From Patescibacteria group bacterium (GTDB lineage Bacteria > Patescibacteria > Dojkabacteria > J137): a DNA stretch of 64,000 nucleotides. The DNA lies in NCBI GenBank assembly GCA_963169855.1, contig CAUJCN010000002.1, positions 753,812 through 817,811 on the forward strand. Direction: 5' to 3'. Made by a program: the position numbers and the translations under genes. Below are positions 16,495 to 27,400 of the stretch, piece by piece. Within the stretch, counting starts at the first letter, position 1, and each line of letters starts with the position of its first letter. The notes below the pieces were generated by a model. That model was not told the DNA's origin. It searched no databases and worked only from the letters and a program-made list of their open reading frames with translations.

Positions 16495-17483
16495 ACAGAG
16501 GTGTAGTATCAACAATGATAATAGAGGAGGTCGAAGATGTTCTGGAACAGAGTCTTCGTCCGAGTGACTTATCTCAAATGATTGGTAGAGAGCGTGAAAA
16601 GAAGGGAGTTGAAATGATGATTAATTCTGCAAAGATTAAATCTAAAGCTTTAGATCATATCCTTTTTCATGGACCACCAGGACTTGGAAAAACTTCATTT
16701 GCTCATGTAATTGCAAAAGAAATGGGAGTAGGTATACATATTACAAACGGGACAGTATTGGATAAAACAGGTGATCTAGCTGCGATACTCTCAAGCTTAG
16801 AACCGAATTCAATACTTTTCATTGATGAAATTCATAGATTAAATGGAAAAATAGAAGAGATGTTATACCCAGCAATGGAAGACAAGGTTTTAGACATAAT
16901 CGTTGGAAAAGGTCCAAGCGCAAAATCGCTTCGAATTGATTTACCAGACTTCACATTGATAGGTGCAACTACAAAAATGTCCGCAATTAGTTCTCCACTA
17001 CGTGACAGATTTGGTGCGCATTTCCGTTTAGACTTCTATTCTGATGAGGAACTAAGTCAATTAATTCAGCAAAAAGCAGGGATTTTACGAGTGAGAGTGG
17101 ACCACAAAGCTTCTTTGAAGATGGCTCAATCTTCACGAATGACTGCAAGGGTAGCTATTAGAATATTAAAAAGAGTAATAGATACTGCTACTGTTTCTAA
17201 AATGGATGTTATAGACGAGTCTATTGTTGATAGGACTTTAGACCTGCTGGGTATAGATTCTAACGGTTTAGATCAAACAGATAGAAAAATCTTGGAAATA
17301 ATGTATTATAATTTTGATAACAAGCCTGTTGGTTTGAAGAATTTGGCTATGTCGTTGTCTGAAGCTGAAGAAACTTTAGAAGATGTTTACGAGCCGTATT
17401 TAATAAAGAGTGGCTATATTAAAAGAACACCTAAAGGAAGAGTTTTAACTTCTTCAGGAGAAAAGATTATTATAAAAGCTTAA
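16491..17483 (+). CDS. ruvB: Holliday junction helicase RuvB
   Basis: 330 residues. Walker A HGPPGLGKTS, Walker B LFIDEIHRLN, sensor segments (TLIGATTKMSAISSPLRDRFG) and the C-terminal winged helix with YIKRTPKGRVLT. Hexameric motor that drives branch migration with RuvA. ATGA overlap with ruvA (16491-16494); an in-frame ATG at 16515 is a possible alternative. The stop codon forms part of the -10 box of the next gene. Confidence 0.96.
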   Translation: MNRGVVSTMIIEEVEDVLEQSLRPSDLSQMIGREREKKGVEMMINSAKIKSKALDHILFHGPPGLGKTSFAHVIAKEMGVGIHITNGTVLDKTGDLAAILSSLEPNSILFIDEIHRLNGKIEEMLYPAMEDKVLDIIVGKGPSAKSLRIDLPDFTLIGATTKMSAISSPLRDRFGAHFRLDFYSDEELSQLIQQKAGILRVRVDHKASLKMAQSSRMTARVAIRILKRVIDTATVSKMDVIDESIVDRTLDLLGIDSNGLDQTDRKILEIMYYNFDNKPVGLKNLAMSLSEAEETLEDVYEPYLIKSGYIKRTPKGRVLTSSGEKIIIKA

Positions 17484-17486
17484 AAT
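17481..17486 (+). promoter_or_regulatory. -10 box inside the ruvB stop, leaderless start of next gene
   Basis: TAAAAT begins with the ruvB stop codon and is followed by 6 bases and the ATG at 17493. Confidence 0.55.
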
Positions 17487-17492
17487 AATACT

Positions 17493-18638
17493 ATGTTTAC
17501 AAGGATGGGAACAAGACAAAGAGCTATAGTGAGTGCGCTACTTGTAGGAGTGGTTACTTTCTTGATTATTTCTGGTGCATTTAAATTTCTTGCTAGTACA
17601 ATTTTACCTCCGTTAAATCCCTCAAATGTTAGAGTAGAGGAGAGATATGGAGAAATTACAGTGGTTTGGGATAGAGTGGGCGAGTACGATATAGAGAATT
17701 ACAAGATTTATGTGGATAACTCTGAGTTCGTGAAACTCAGAAACGATGTGGATAACTACCTAATAACAGGTTTGGATTTAAATCAGAAAAATAACATTCG
17801 ATTAGTTAGTTTAGATTCGACGGGTAGAGAATCTTCTGGGGTTGTTTACACTTCCACTGGAAACAGTTCCCAGGTTTCTGAGGTCTTAAATACACTGGAC
17901 TTATCAAGTCTTTTGCTAAGGGATAACATCATTTATTCGTTATTATTAGCTTTGGGTGTGTTGCTACTTAATTCATGGGTGCTGTTCTTTAAACATACTA
18001 GAAAGAGTTTCCCAGTTACAGGTATATATCCTTCCGTAGCATTGTTCCCATTCTTTGTGTTGGGTTTCACACTTTACGATAGTATTAGTAATCAAGTTAC
18101 TAGACTTGCATTGGTCTTAATTATGTCAGGTGCGTTCTCAATTATAAGTTATATTGCACTTTTGACTAATAATATTCTTCATGGATCTATACAGTTCCAG
18201 TTGCCGCTGGAGCAAGCTGCAAAGGCTGTACAATTCATTTTCTCGTTACTTTCAACATACCTGATAATGGTGTTTATTCTAGGAGCTGATATCGACATAC
18301 TAAGAAGATTATTATTTATTTTGCCATTCATTTTCTTTTATTCCTATTCATCAATATGGTTTTTAAGACACTTAAGAAAGAAGGATGTTCTAAACAAAAG
18401 CTTGCTCATAACAATACTAGTAGGGTTGTCTACCTTGGTAATCTCTGTTTGGCCAATAGATAGCGTTTATTCAATACTATTTTCAGCAGTAGTGTACTAC
18501 ATTCTACTCAACGTAGCTTTAGAAAATCGAAAAAAGATCCCTACTGGCTATTGGGTAGAGTACATAGTGCTTATTGGACTAACTGTAATAGTTCTCTTCA
18601 CAACAGCATTCTGGGGAATCAACGGAAGCATTATCTAG
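17493..18638 (+). CDS. Polytopic membrane protein with fibronectin-III-like domain
   Basis: 381 residues. One N-terminal membrane segment (about residues 12-34), an external domain of about 85 residues with a fibronectin type III-like pattern (NPSNVRVEERYGEITVVWD ... YKIYVD ... LNQKNNIRLVSLDSTGRES), then about seven or eight further membrane segments. No enzyme motif seen. It has its own promoter right at the ruvB end. Function unknown; the Fn3-like start suggests binding of a polymer or protein on the outside. Confidence 0.6.
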   Translation: MFTRMGTRQRAIVSALLVGVVTFLIISGAFKFLASTILPPLNPSNVRVEERYGEITVVWDRVGEYDIENYKIYVDNSEFVKLRNDVDNYLITGLDLNQKNNIRLVSLDSTGRESSGVVYTSTGNSSQVSEVLNTLDLSSLLLRDNIIYSLLLALGVLLLNSWVLFFKHTRKSFPVTGIYPSVALFPFFVLGFTLYDSISNQVTRLALVLIMSGAFSIISYIALLTNNILHGSIQFQLPLEQAAKAVQFIFSLLSTYLIMVFILGADIDILRRLLFILPFIFFYSYSSIWFLRHLRKKDVLNKSLLITILVGLSTLVISVWPIDSVYSILFSAVVYYILLNVALENRKKIPTGYWVEYIVLIGLTVIVLFTTAFWGINGSII

Positions 18639-18807
18639 TAATGATTTAGACCCTAACTTGGACAAAAAGAAGGCGTTACTAAATATAAGGTGCATTATAC
18701 TCAGTAAGCACTCGCCCTTTTCTAACCTACTCTTGAGCCTTTATAACCTTGACCACTCTTCTCTTTTTATTCCTTTAGATTTTAGAAATTCAGAATAATT
18801 AATTTTA

Positions 18808-19020
18808 TTATTTTGCTCTATTTGAATAATTCCTCATTTTATATAAAAATTCTCTATTTTCGTTAAATCCCCTTAAAATCGCTTTGCCTGCTTTATGTAT
18901 CAACCCTGCTCTGTTACGAAAAGCTTTATCTGCATAGGACATTAGGAGATATTTAGTATTGAAATTTCGAGGATAGACTAGTTTGAAGTGGAGTGATTTC
19001 TTAAAAGTCTTTATATGCAA
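18808..19020 (-). CDS. Possible small basic protein
   Basis: 70 codons from a TTG start, very basic (YADKAFRNRAGLIHKAGKA near the middle). No Shine-Dalgarno sequence, and the TATATT near the start is not at the 6-base distance seen elsewhere. It may be a gene remnant or chance; I include it because it is the only open frame in the spacer with a balanced composition. Confidence 0.22.
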   Translation of the reverse strand: MHIKTFKKSLHFKLVYPRNFNTKYLLMSYADKAFRNRAGLIHKAGKAILRGFNENREFLYKMRNYSNRAK

Positions 19021-19140
19021 ATATAATGCCTAGATATCGCGTTTAAATGCGTTTTAAGACTAGTTTGGTACAAAAGCTGAGTATTTGTACCTCCCAGAAA
19101 AAGCCCTAAGTTCCAATTTCTAATATCTAGAACGAAATCA

Positions 19141-19175
19141 CAAATCTCAAATCTCAAATCTCAAATCTCAAATCT
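19141..19175. repeat. Heptamer tandem repeat, CAAATCT x5
   Basis: Five perfect copies of CAAATCT in a row, with a partial unit before and a varied one after. It lies beyond the stop of the C15-like gene. Likely slippage product. Confidence 0.9.
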
Positions 19176-19185
19176 GAAAAAATAG

Positions 19186-19692
19186 TTAAACGGAAATTAT
19201 TTTTTCTAGGAGTTGTGTTTCTTTGATAAATTTTTTTTGGATGTGAAGGAAGTCGAAATATATTTTTTCTTTTAAATCTTTTGGAAGTTCTGAAAGGTAT
19301 TCGCAAATTTTATAACTTAATAAGTTGCAATAACTATTTCTCATTCCGGTATTTTTAAATTCAAAGTTATCAGGAATTAAGTTACGATCAATCAATTCAT
19401 AATACGAAGGTAAGTTATGAGTTTCTTTCTTTCCCAAAACAAATTTACCGAATAGGTTTTTGCAAATAAGTTCGATTCGAATGTGATTTACATTTAGCGA
19501 ATAATCTCCCAAAGCAATAATGTGTAAGGGTTCTTCAGTGCTTGAAATTGCTTCTTGTAGCTTAGGAAAATCCCTCTGAAATGTTCTAGAACTGAATGTG
19601 GATAACTCAATAGAGGAATAGAGGGGAGAAAGCTTGGAAAAAGTAACTCTGCTTAAAGAACTACCTTTTAAGAATACAAGTAACTTTTTCAT
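19186..19692 (-). CDS. Peptidase C15 (pyroglutamyl peptidase)-like protein
   Basis: 168 residues. Several spots line up with pyrrolidone-carboxylate peptidases: IIALGDYSLNVNHIRIEL (family LG.......ER.A), LPSYYELID (LP......I), GMRNSYCNLLSYKICEYL (AG.YVCN.L.Y, with the catalytic Cys) and YFDFLHIQ (GFIHVP, catalytic His). The enzyme family removes N-terminal pyroglutamate. Similarity is patchy and shorter than the usual 200-215 residues, so activity is uncertain. 9 bases downstream of the subtilase, so probably cotranscribed with it. Confidence 0.5.
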   Translation of the reverse strand: MKKLLVFLKGSSLSRVTFSKLSPLYSSIELSTFSSRTFQRDFPKLQEAISSTEEPLHIIALGDYSLNVNHIRIELICKNLFGKFVLGKKETHNLPSYYELIDRNLIPDNFEFKNTGMRNSYCNLLSYKICEYLSELPKDLKEKIYFDFLHIQKKFIKETQLLEKIISV

Positions 19693-19701
19693 TACTACTC
19701 G

Positions 19702-21357
19702 TTAGTCCTTGAGCTTTAGAACAGATAACGAGTTCAGTGTCTTGAATTTTGATTTACCGTTTATTATTGAATACGAGTTCACTCCCCAAAGGTACTTAAC
19801 ATTTTTTTCTAAGTTTAGGCTTGCAAGATCGATAGTTGCCTGACAGGTTTTTTTTGTATCACTACATTTTATCAACTCATCTGTTGCTACCACAAATCTT
19901 TGGGAATAAATTATTGAACCAGCTTTATTGGTGATAAACACTTCCATCTCCTGTGGCATGATTTGTTGGATTTTTTGTGGAATCCATTTAAACGTATGCA
20001 ATGTAGAGATGTTTAATGCTACAGGTAAGGTATTGTAATTCCCTGCAGGAAAAATTCCTTTCACCTTTAGTTTTGAAGATACTCTCATCATATCTAGACT
20101 AATAACTCCTAGTCCTACAGGAGCTACGTTCCCAGCGAAGTTAACATGTCCATCAGTACGAATAATTGTCTCTACTTGATAAGATCTAAGATTGTTCTGT
20201 GAATATAAAAACTTAGCTATTATTGCTGCAGCATATGGAGAAGAAAATGATGTTCCAGAGCCTGAAGATATTTTTGAAGTACCTGGCCTAATTATCTTTA
20301 CATTTAGCCCTGGAGCAGCAACATCTACTGTGTTTCCATAGTTTGAAAATTTTGATCTCCCTGCTTCCAATGAGTCAATTGAACCCACGCTAACTACATG
20401 CTTCAATGCTGCGGGGTAGTAAGGCGAAGAGCTGTTATTGTTACCCGAGGCAGCTACGAAAACAGTACCTTTCTCTCTATAATATTTTTGTATTATTTGT
20501 TCGGTAGCAGTGGATTTTCCAGGGCCCGCGAAACTCATGTTGATAACATCAGCACCGTTTGCTACAGCAAACTCGATTCCCTCATTAACATCCCAACTAC
20601 TGCAATATTGATTGCAGACTTGAATTGGAATCACAACACATTCGTTTTGGCATAATCCACCATTATAATGCTCTGCTGGATTTGAGTTAGCAATTATAAC
20701 TCCGGTTACAGAGGTTCCATGGCTAGTATCTCCTTGCTCAAGGTTTCCATCATCATTCGCGAAATCGTATCCTACGACCTTACCATTTGATTTAAGTAAT
20801 CTCGAAGAAATGCTTGGGTGCGAGATGTTGATTGCAGTATCTAAAACAGCAACTCGAATCTTTCTCGTTGGAATTGCCCTCTCTTCTGGCTCGTCCGCTT
20901 CCTGTCTTGTATTCACAAAAACTGAGTTATCGTCATCTTCTGTACTTGTATCGACTGTGCTAAGTTCGAAGTAGGTATTAGCTTCTAATGACTTTACAGA
21001 AGGTCTTTGTCTTATCGTATCTGAGAATCTGGTATGTTCTGATACATTTTGACTTCCATACTTTACGATTGTATCGTTGTCTGTAACTCCGAAACCTCGA
21101 GCCGCTGTGTTATTCAAAGTTATTTTGTAAAAGTTGCTGTTAGGCAACTGCTCTACTTCATAGCTTGATAACTCCTGAGGAGACAGAACATCAGAAATGC
21201 TTTTCCCAGCTTGGACTTCAATGATAAATTCAGACGGATTTATAAGAGTTTGTGGGTCAATAGCTGTAGCGTAAACTTTACTATCTATAACCAGGAAGCT
21301 TGACGAGAAAGATACGATTGAGATTAGAATTGATAAAACTAGTGTTATTATTTTCAT
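19702..21357 (-). CDS. Secreted subtilisin-like serine protease (S8)
   Basis: 551 residues from ATG 21357; an upstream in-frame start would add eight residues, but TATACT ending 6 bases before 21357 fixes this start. Signal peptide (MKIITLVLSILISIVSF... ending around VYA), an N-terminal propeptide-like region, then the protease domain with Asp173 (AVLDTAI), His213 (DTSHGTSV) and Ser370 (GSGTSFSSP), plus VAASGNNN for the oxyanion hole. A C-terminal beta-rich domain of about 130 residues follows. Stands between the giant fibre and the C15-like gene on the same strand, so it may process surface proteins. Confidence 0.92.
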   Translation of the reverse strand: MKIITLVLSILISIVSFSSSFLVIDSKVYATAIDPQTLINPSEFIIEVQAGKSISDVLSPQELSSYEVEQLPNSNFYKITLNNTAARGFGVTDNDTIVKYGSQNVSEHTRFSDTIRQRPSVKSLEANTYFELSTVDTSTEDDDNSVFVNTRQEADEPEERAIPTRKIRVAVLDTAINISHPSISSRLLKSNGKVVGYDFANDDGNLEQGDTSHGTSVTGVIIANSNPAEHYNGGLCQNECVVIPIQVCNQYCSSWDVNEGIEFAVANGADVINMSFAGPGKSTATEQIIQKYYREKGTVFVAASGNNNSSSPYYPAALKHVVSVGSIDSLEAGRSKFSNYGNTVDVAAPGLNVKIIRPGTSKISSGSGTSFSSPYAAAIIAKFLYSQNNLRSYQVETIIRTDGHVNFAGNVAPVGLGVISLDMMRVSSKLKVKGIFPAGNYNTLPVALNISTLHTFKWIPQKIQQIMPQEMEVFITNKAGSIIYSQRFVVATDELIKCSDTKKTCQATIDLASLNLEKNVKYLWGVNSYSIINGKSKFKTLNSLSVLKLKD

Positions 21358-21363
21358 GGCTGA

Positions 21364-21369
21364 AGTATA
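21364..21369 (-). promoter_or_regulatory. -10 box of the subtilase gene, leaderless start
   Basis: Minus-strand TATACT, 6 bases, then ATG at 21357. It lies in the 46-base gap after the fibre gene. Confidence 0.6.
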
Positions 21370-21403
21370 AATTGTAAACAATTAATTTGCAAATAAATAG
21401 AGA

Positions 21404-24400
21404 TTACTTCTCTACTGCAACCCAGTTAAATACCACATCAACAACTGCAGGTTCTGCAATGATTATTCTAAATCCAGCTTCTGTTACCTCAGATATTGCA
21501 TATCCAGATAAGTAATCAATTGGAGTTAGTGTAATTATTGGTGCTTCTGCAAATGCTTGAGCGAATGTAACCTCAACGAAACTTGTGTCTATTAATATTG
21601 TTGCAGTATCTTTTAGTGTGCCATTTTCAATTGCAGTTACTCTTGCAGATAGTGCATCGATTTGTGGTTGGTAGTTTACGCCTCCTCTTGCCCCCTCTAC
21701 TGCTGCTAATCTTAAATCAAGAGCAGCTACACTAGTTTCTAACCCAGCTACTCTTGTTTCTAGTGCTGTGTATAAACTTATTTGGTCGGCATCTGCAGTA
21801 GCTAGAGTTAATAACTCTGTTGCGTGAGTGTTTACAACATCGCCTAGATCAGCTAGAGAAACGTTTTGTGAATCTACTGTTAACCCAATGGTTTCAAGAA
21901 TAACTTCGTTGTCATCTACTTTAGTATTAAGTTCCTGAACAGCCTTCATTGTTAGTGGTAATAATCTAGTTGTAGAAATGCTGTAGTATCCAGTGTCTTC
22001 TAGATATACAGCTGAAGGGAAAGCTTCAAGCAAGTTTTGTGCAATAAATCCTGTTTGTAAATCTCCCGCTGTCTCTACCTTGCCTTCTGATTCAATTCTT
22101 CTGAAATCAGAAATTACTATACCCATTAATGATTGTAGGCCTTCTATTGTTGTAGGAGCAATGTCTGTTTTTAATCTTTCGTCTGAAGTTCCTCCAAATT
22201 CTAATGTTCCAGCATTAGATCTAATTGATTGAATTGCTGTTCCATCTCCGTCAACAATATCAATGAATCTACAAATACCGGTTGTAGAACAGTTGTCCGA
22301 GTTTGCTTGTATTCGAATACCTCTTGCGTCGTCTGAGTTACCATCCACCTCTATTCTTAATCCAAATTGCCTAGTTCCTGCAGGGGCATTTCTAAATACT
22401 GATACTTGTGAAGTAGCATCGTGAACTGTATTAATTGCTAAACTACCTCCTGATGCTCTAGATGTAGCTATAGAGGCTCTTAAATTACCATTATCCTGAG
22501 TAACATAAAGGTATTTGCCATTAGGTGTCATAGCAATGAATCTCTGGTTTACAGTGTCTTGAAAATTATCACCTGCTGCAGTCCAAGTAACTCCATGATC
22601 AAATGACATGAAGGAATCGTTACCTGCGATACCTGTTCTAAATGTAGCGAACTGTATTCTTCCATCGGATGTCATTGCAGTATCACTCCACTGTCTTGCC
22701 GATTCCCTTGCAGTCCAAGTAACTCCATAATCAGAGGAAGTATATATATTTCCACCTTCGACAGCAGCGGTCATATACTGACCATTTGACGAAACAACCA
22801 TGCCCTCGGACCAGTTTCTATTAGCATCCCTAGCAGTCCAGGTAACTCCATAATCTGAAGAGACATATATCTGACCTCCAAATGCTACTGCAGCCTGATG
22901 TTTACCATCTGAGGACATTCCAGCTCCATTCCAAAGCCTTGAAGATTCTCTTTGTGTCCAAGTAACTCCGTAATCGGATGAAGTATAAATGAATCCAGGT
23001 GTACCATTCCCTACAACTGCGGTAATGTATCTACCATCTGCTGAAATTGCGGACTCATCCCAAGTTCGAGCCGCCTCCCTCGCAACCCATGTTACTCCAT
23101 AATCAGAAGATACCTGTAGTTGAGATCCCGCAGCAGTAGCAATCTGGTACTTTCCAATGGCAGATACTTCAACAGAAGTCCAAGAAAGAGCACCACCTCT
23201 CAAGTTCCATGTAAGTCCAAAGTCAGAAGATTCGCGAATCTGTTCTCCCCCCTCAACGACTGAAACATATCTACCATTAGAAGACATACCTATGCCTGTA
23301 GGCGCGGATAGCAAGCCGTGGTTGGATCTTGAGAACCAAGCTGTACTAAAAGAACTCTCATCTATTTCGAAAGAATCCTGTTGAACAATATTTGATCCAT
23401 AAAGTGCTCCACCATCGGTCTGAACTACAAGATTGTTATTTATAGATGCATCGTTGAATACATCTAGGGATCTTCCTGGAGTATCATACTGAACTCCAAC
23501 ATTTCCAGCGTTATCGATTATGAAAGGTGTAGTATCGGCTGCCACATCATTTACTCGCATGCTTGTTCCTATTCCTTGATTCTCTATAAACAAGGCTCTA
23601 GCTGCGGAAGCTGGACCAGAGATTATAAGTTCTAGTAAATCTCCTGTATTAGCAGCATTGTTTCCTGTAAGTGCGATTCTGTGTAAATCACCAGTAAATG
23701 CTGTAGACGTACTAGTTATATCGAATCCTCTTCCACTTGTTAATGAGTTAGCTACTTGAGTATATCCAGTTGTTGTTGTACCAGGGAAGGTTTGAGTTAT
23801 CGCTCCCACAGCGTCTATTGCTAACCTTGTTGTTCCACTTGTTTCAAAAGCTAATCCAAATGCATCGTTTGTTCCTAAAACTGCACCTGCTCCAAAAGTG
23901 TTTCCGTTCTGGTAGAAACACGCACTAATTGCACAGTTAGCAAGTAAATCGATGTTGACAGTTGCAGTTCTAAAGTTTAAGTTAGTACCATTCCACCATA
24001 AATCGCCACTGTTAGGTGCTGCTGGGTTAACACCTGCACTACTCACGATTCTGAGTGACGATTGTGCTGCAGTTGCCGCTTGAATGCTTAAAAGTGCAGT
24101 AGGGTTGTTTAATCCGATACCTATTCTATCTGTACTTGCATCTACAAAGAAAAGGTTAGCTTCTGTATCTCCTTCTATTCTTAGGTCGTCATCTTCTCCT
24201 GCTTCGTTGAATACTAATGATCCTACTCCTGCTGTGTCGAACGAAATATCGTAATCATCTGCTGATGTTCCAATATTTAATGTGGCTGGTCCTAAGTATA
24301 AGTCTCTAAATCTGTTTGTAGTTGAACCTAGGTCATAAGTATCATCCACATTTGGTGTTAAGTGACCTGAAGTATCTAATGTTAATCTTGTTGTTCCATC

Positions 24401-27400
24401 TGTCTCAAATGCAAGTCCAAAAGTATCGTTTGTTCCCAGAACTGCTAAGGCTCCGAATGAATCTCCGTTTTGATGGAAACATGTTGTACATGCTCCTCCC
24501 GCTAACAAGTCATGTGTAGTCGTACCGTCGTCAAAGTATAAGTTAGTACCATTGAACCATAAGTCACCAGCATTAGGAGCAGATACATCTACAGCGGCAC
24601 TAGGACTAAGATTTAGTTGTGCAGTTGTAGTTGTATTCGCTCCGATATCTAACCAAGAAGCACTGTTAGCAGCTGTTCCGATTCCAGTAGTACCACTTAC
24701 TGTTAGGTCTTGATTTACAGTTACATCTCCAGCATTACTTATAGCTACTTGAGTTGCTCCATTAGTTTCGAAGTTGAAACCAAAGTTATCGTTTGTTCCG
24801 ATCGTCATAGCTCCACCAAAAGTATTTCCCCCTTGAAGAATTACATTTGATAGGTCAACTCCATTGATTAAGCCAGAACAATCTAAGTCTCCAGTAGTTG
24901 CATCAATAGTACAACCAGTTGAAGCGTCTCCTCCACCTAAGTTGATAGTATTTGATGCTCCTCCAATATTTACTGTAGTAGCGTTAGTGTTGAATATGTT
25001 CGCTGTTGCGTTTGTTGTTGTAATGTCTCCTCCGTTTACTGCTAGATCTCCTCCAAAAGTTGCATTATTAGTACAGCTAAAGTTACCTGCTGTTCCATCT
25101 ACTGTACAACCAGTTGAAGCATCTCCACCCATTAAGTTCATAGTTCCTGAAGCACCTGCGATGCCTAAGTTAATTGTTGTAGCAGCTCCGAATCCATTGA
25201 TTACTGTAGCTCCTGTATTTACTAAGTTGAAAGTACCTGCTGTTGTTGTTAAGTCTCCACCGTTTATTGCTAAGTCATTATTCAATGTTAAGTTTCCTGC
25301 TGTAGATAATGTTGCATGAGTTGTTCCGTTTGTTTCTAAAGATAAACTGAAGTTGTCGTTTGTACCCAAAACTGCGTTAGCACCAAAAGTGTTTCCGTTT
25401 TGAATATATGCTTGTGATAAATCAACTCCGTTAATTAATCCAGAACAATCTAAGTCTCCAGTTGTTCCATCAATTGTACAACCAGTAGAAGCTGAGCCAC
25501 CCATTAAGTTCATTGTTCCAGATGCACCTGCTATTCCTAAGTTAACTGTTGTTGCTGCTCCAAATCCATTTACTGTTGTTGCATTTGTATTAATTAAGTT
25601 GAATGTGGCTGCTGATGTAATTAAATCTCCTCCATTTACATTCACATCCCCTCCGAATGTTCCGTTTCCAGTACAATCAATACTTCCTGTTGTTGTATCC
25701 ATTGTACAACCAGTAGATCCAGATCCACCTCCGAAGTTTATTATATTAGAAGCTCCTCCAATGTTTACTGTTGTTGCGTTAGTTTGGAATAAGTTTGCAG
25801 TTGCGTTTGTTGTTGTAATGTCTCCGCCGTTTACTGCTAGGTCGTTATTGATAGTTACATCTCCACCTGTACCAATCGACATGTGAGTAACATTGTTAGT
25901 CTCGAAGTTTAATACAAAGTTGTCGTTAGATCCTAATATAACTGGTCCTCCAAAAGTGTTTCCACCATTCACTAGTACGTTTGTTAGGTCTACTCCATTG
26001 ATTAAGCCAGAACAATCTAAGTCTCCAGTAGTTGCATCAATAGTACAACCAGTTGAAGCGTCTCCTCCACCTAAGTTGATAGTATTTGATGCTCCACCAA
26101 TATTTACTGTAGTAGCGTTAGTGTTGAATATGTTCGCTGTTGCGTTTGTTGTTGTAATGTCTCCTCCGTTTACTGCTAGATCTCCTCCAAAAGTTGCGTT
26201 ATTAGTACAACTAAAGTTTCCAGCTGTTCCATCTACTGTACAACCAGTTGAAGCATCTCCACCCATTAAGTTCATAGTTCCAGAAGCTCCAGCAATTCCT
26301 AGGTTAACAGTTGTAGCAGCTCCGAATCCGTTGATTGATGTAGCTCCTGCATTTACTAAGTTGAAAGTACCTGCTGTTGTAATTAAATCTCCTCCATTTA
26401 CGTTTACATCTCCACCAAATGTTCCATTTCCAGAACAGTCTATGCTTCCTGTTGTTGTATCCATTGTACAACCTGTAGATCCGGATCCTCCTCCGAAGTT
26501 TATTGTGTTTGCAGCATCGCCCATGTTTATGGTTGTTGCATTTGTTGTGAATAGATTTGCAGTTGCATTAGTTGTTGTAATATCACCTCCGTTTACTGCT
26601 AAATCGTTGTTGATAGTTACATCACCTGCATTACTAATGGACATTTGTGTAACATTATTAGTTTCGAAGTTTAAAGCAAAGTTATCGTTAGATCCGAAAG
26701 TTACTGGTCCACCAAAAGTATTTCCTCCATTTAGAAGAACATCAGTAAGATCTACACCGTTAAATAGGCCAGTACAATCAATATTTCCTGAACCATCGAT
26801 AGTACAACCAGTTGACCCTACACCACCCGCTAAGTTTAGGGTAGTTGTTGCGCCAAATGCGTTTACAGTGGTAGCGTTAGTATTTAATAGGTTGAATGTG
26901 GCTGCTGTAGTTGTCAGATCACCTCCATTTACGGCTAAGTCGTTGTTAAATGTAAAGTCTCCTGCTGTCGATAATGTTGCATGAGTTGTTCCATTAGTTT
27001 CAAATGACAAAGAGAAGTTGTCGTTAGTTCCTAATACTGCGTTAGCTGAAAATGAGTTTCCTCCTTGTTCAAAGAAATCCCCTGATGCTCCACCCACGAT
27101 GTTTCCAGTACATGTAAAGTCTCCCGTTACACCGTTAATAGTACAACCAGTATCAGCGGAACCTCCCATTAAGTTCATGGTTCCAGTTGCTCCAGTTCTA
27201 CCAACATTAAATGTTGTAGCACCAGCAGATGTAAACACGTTTACAGTAGCAGATGTTGAAGAAATATCTCCACCATTTACTGCGAGATCGTTCGTCAGAA
27301 TTAAATCTCCAGAAGTACCGTCAAATGTTGCTCTAACTAATGCATCAGTTATAAAGGTTAAATCGGTATCATTGCTTGTAGCTATTAAAGCTGAATCCAT

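Larger units (their letters stand above)
18639..19185. other. 547-base convergent spacer
   Basis: AT-rich gap between two converging genes. It holds a heptamer array (19141-19175) and one possible small minus-strand gene (18808-19020). I see no rRNA, tRNA, RNase P, tmRNA or CRISPR signal in it. Confidence 0.5.

Noticed and set aside
15400..16500. UGA recoding as in Gracilibacteria/Absconditabacteria
   Set aside because: yebC and ruvA end naturally with TGA at the expected length, so TGA is a stop here.
19137..19180. CRISPR-like array
   Set aside because: The units are seven bases long, contiguous and without spacers; no cas gene is in the window.
24864..26984. Long plus-strand open frames opposite the fibre gene, rich in Pro, Val and Ser
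   Set aside because: They are the antisense of low-complexity Gly/Thr/Asn repeats, share the repeat period, and have no promoter or start context.
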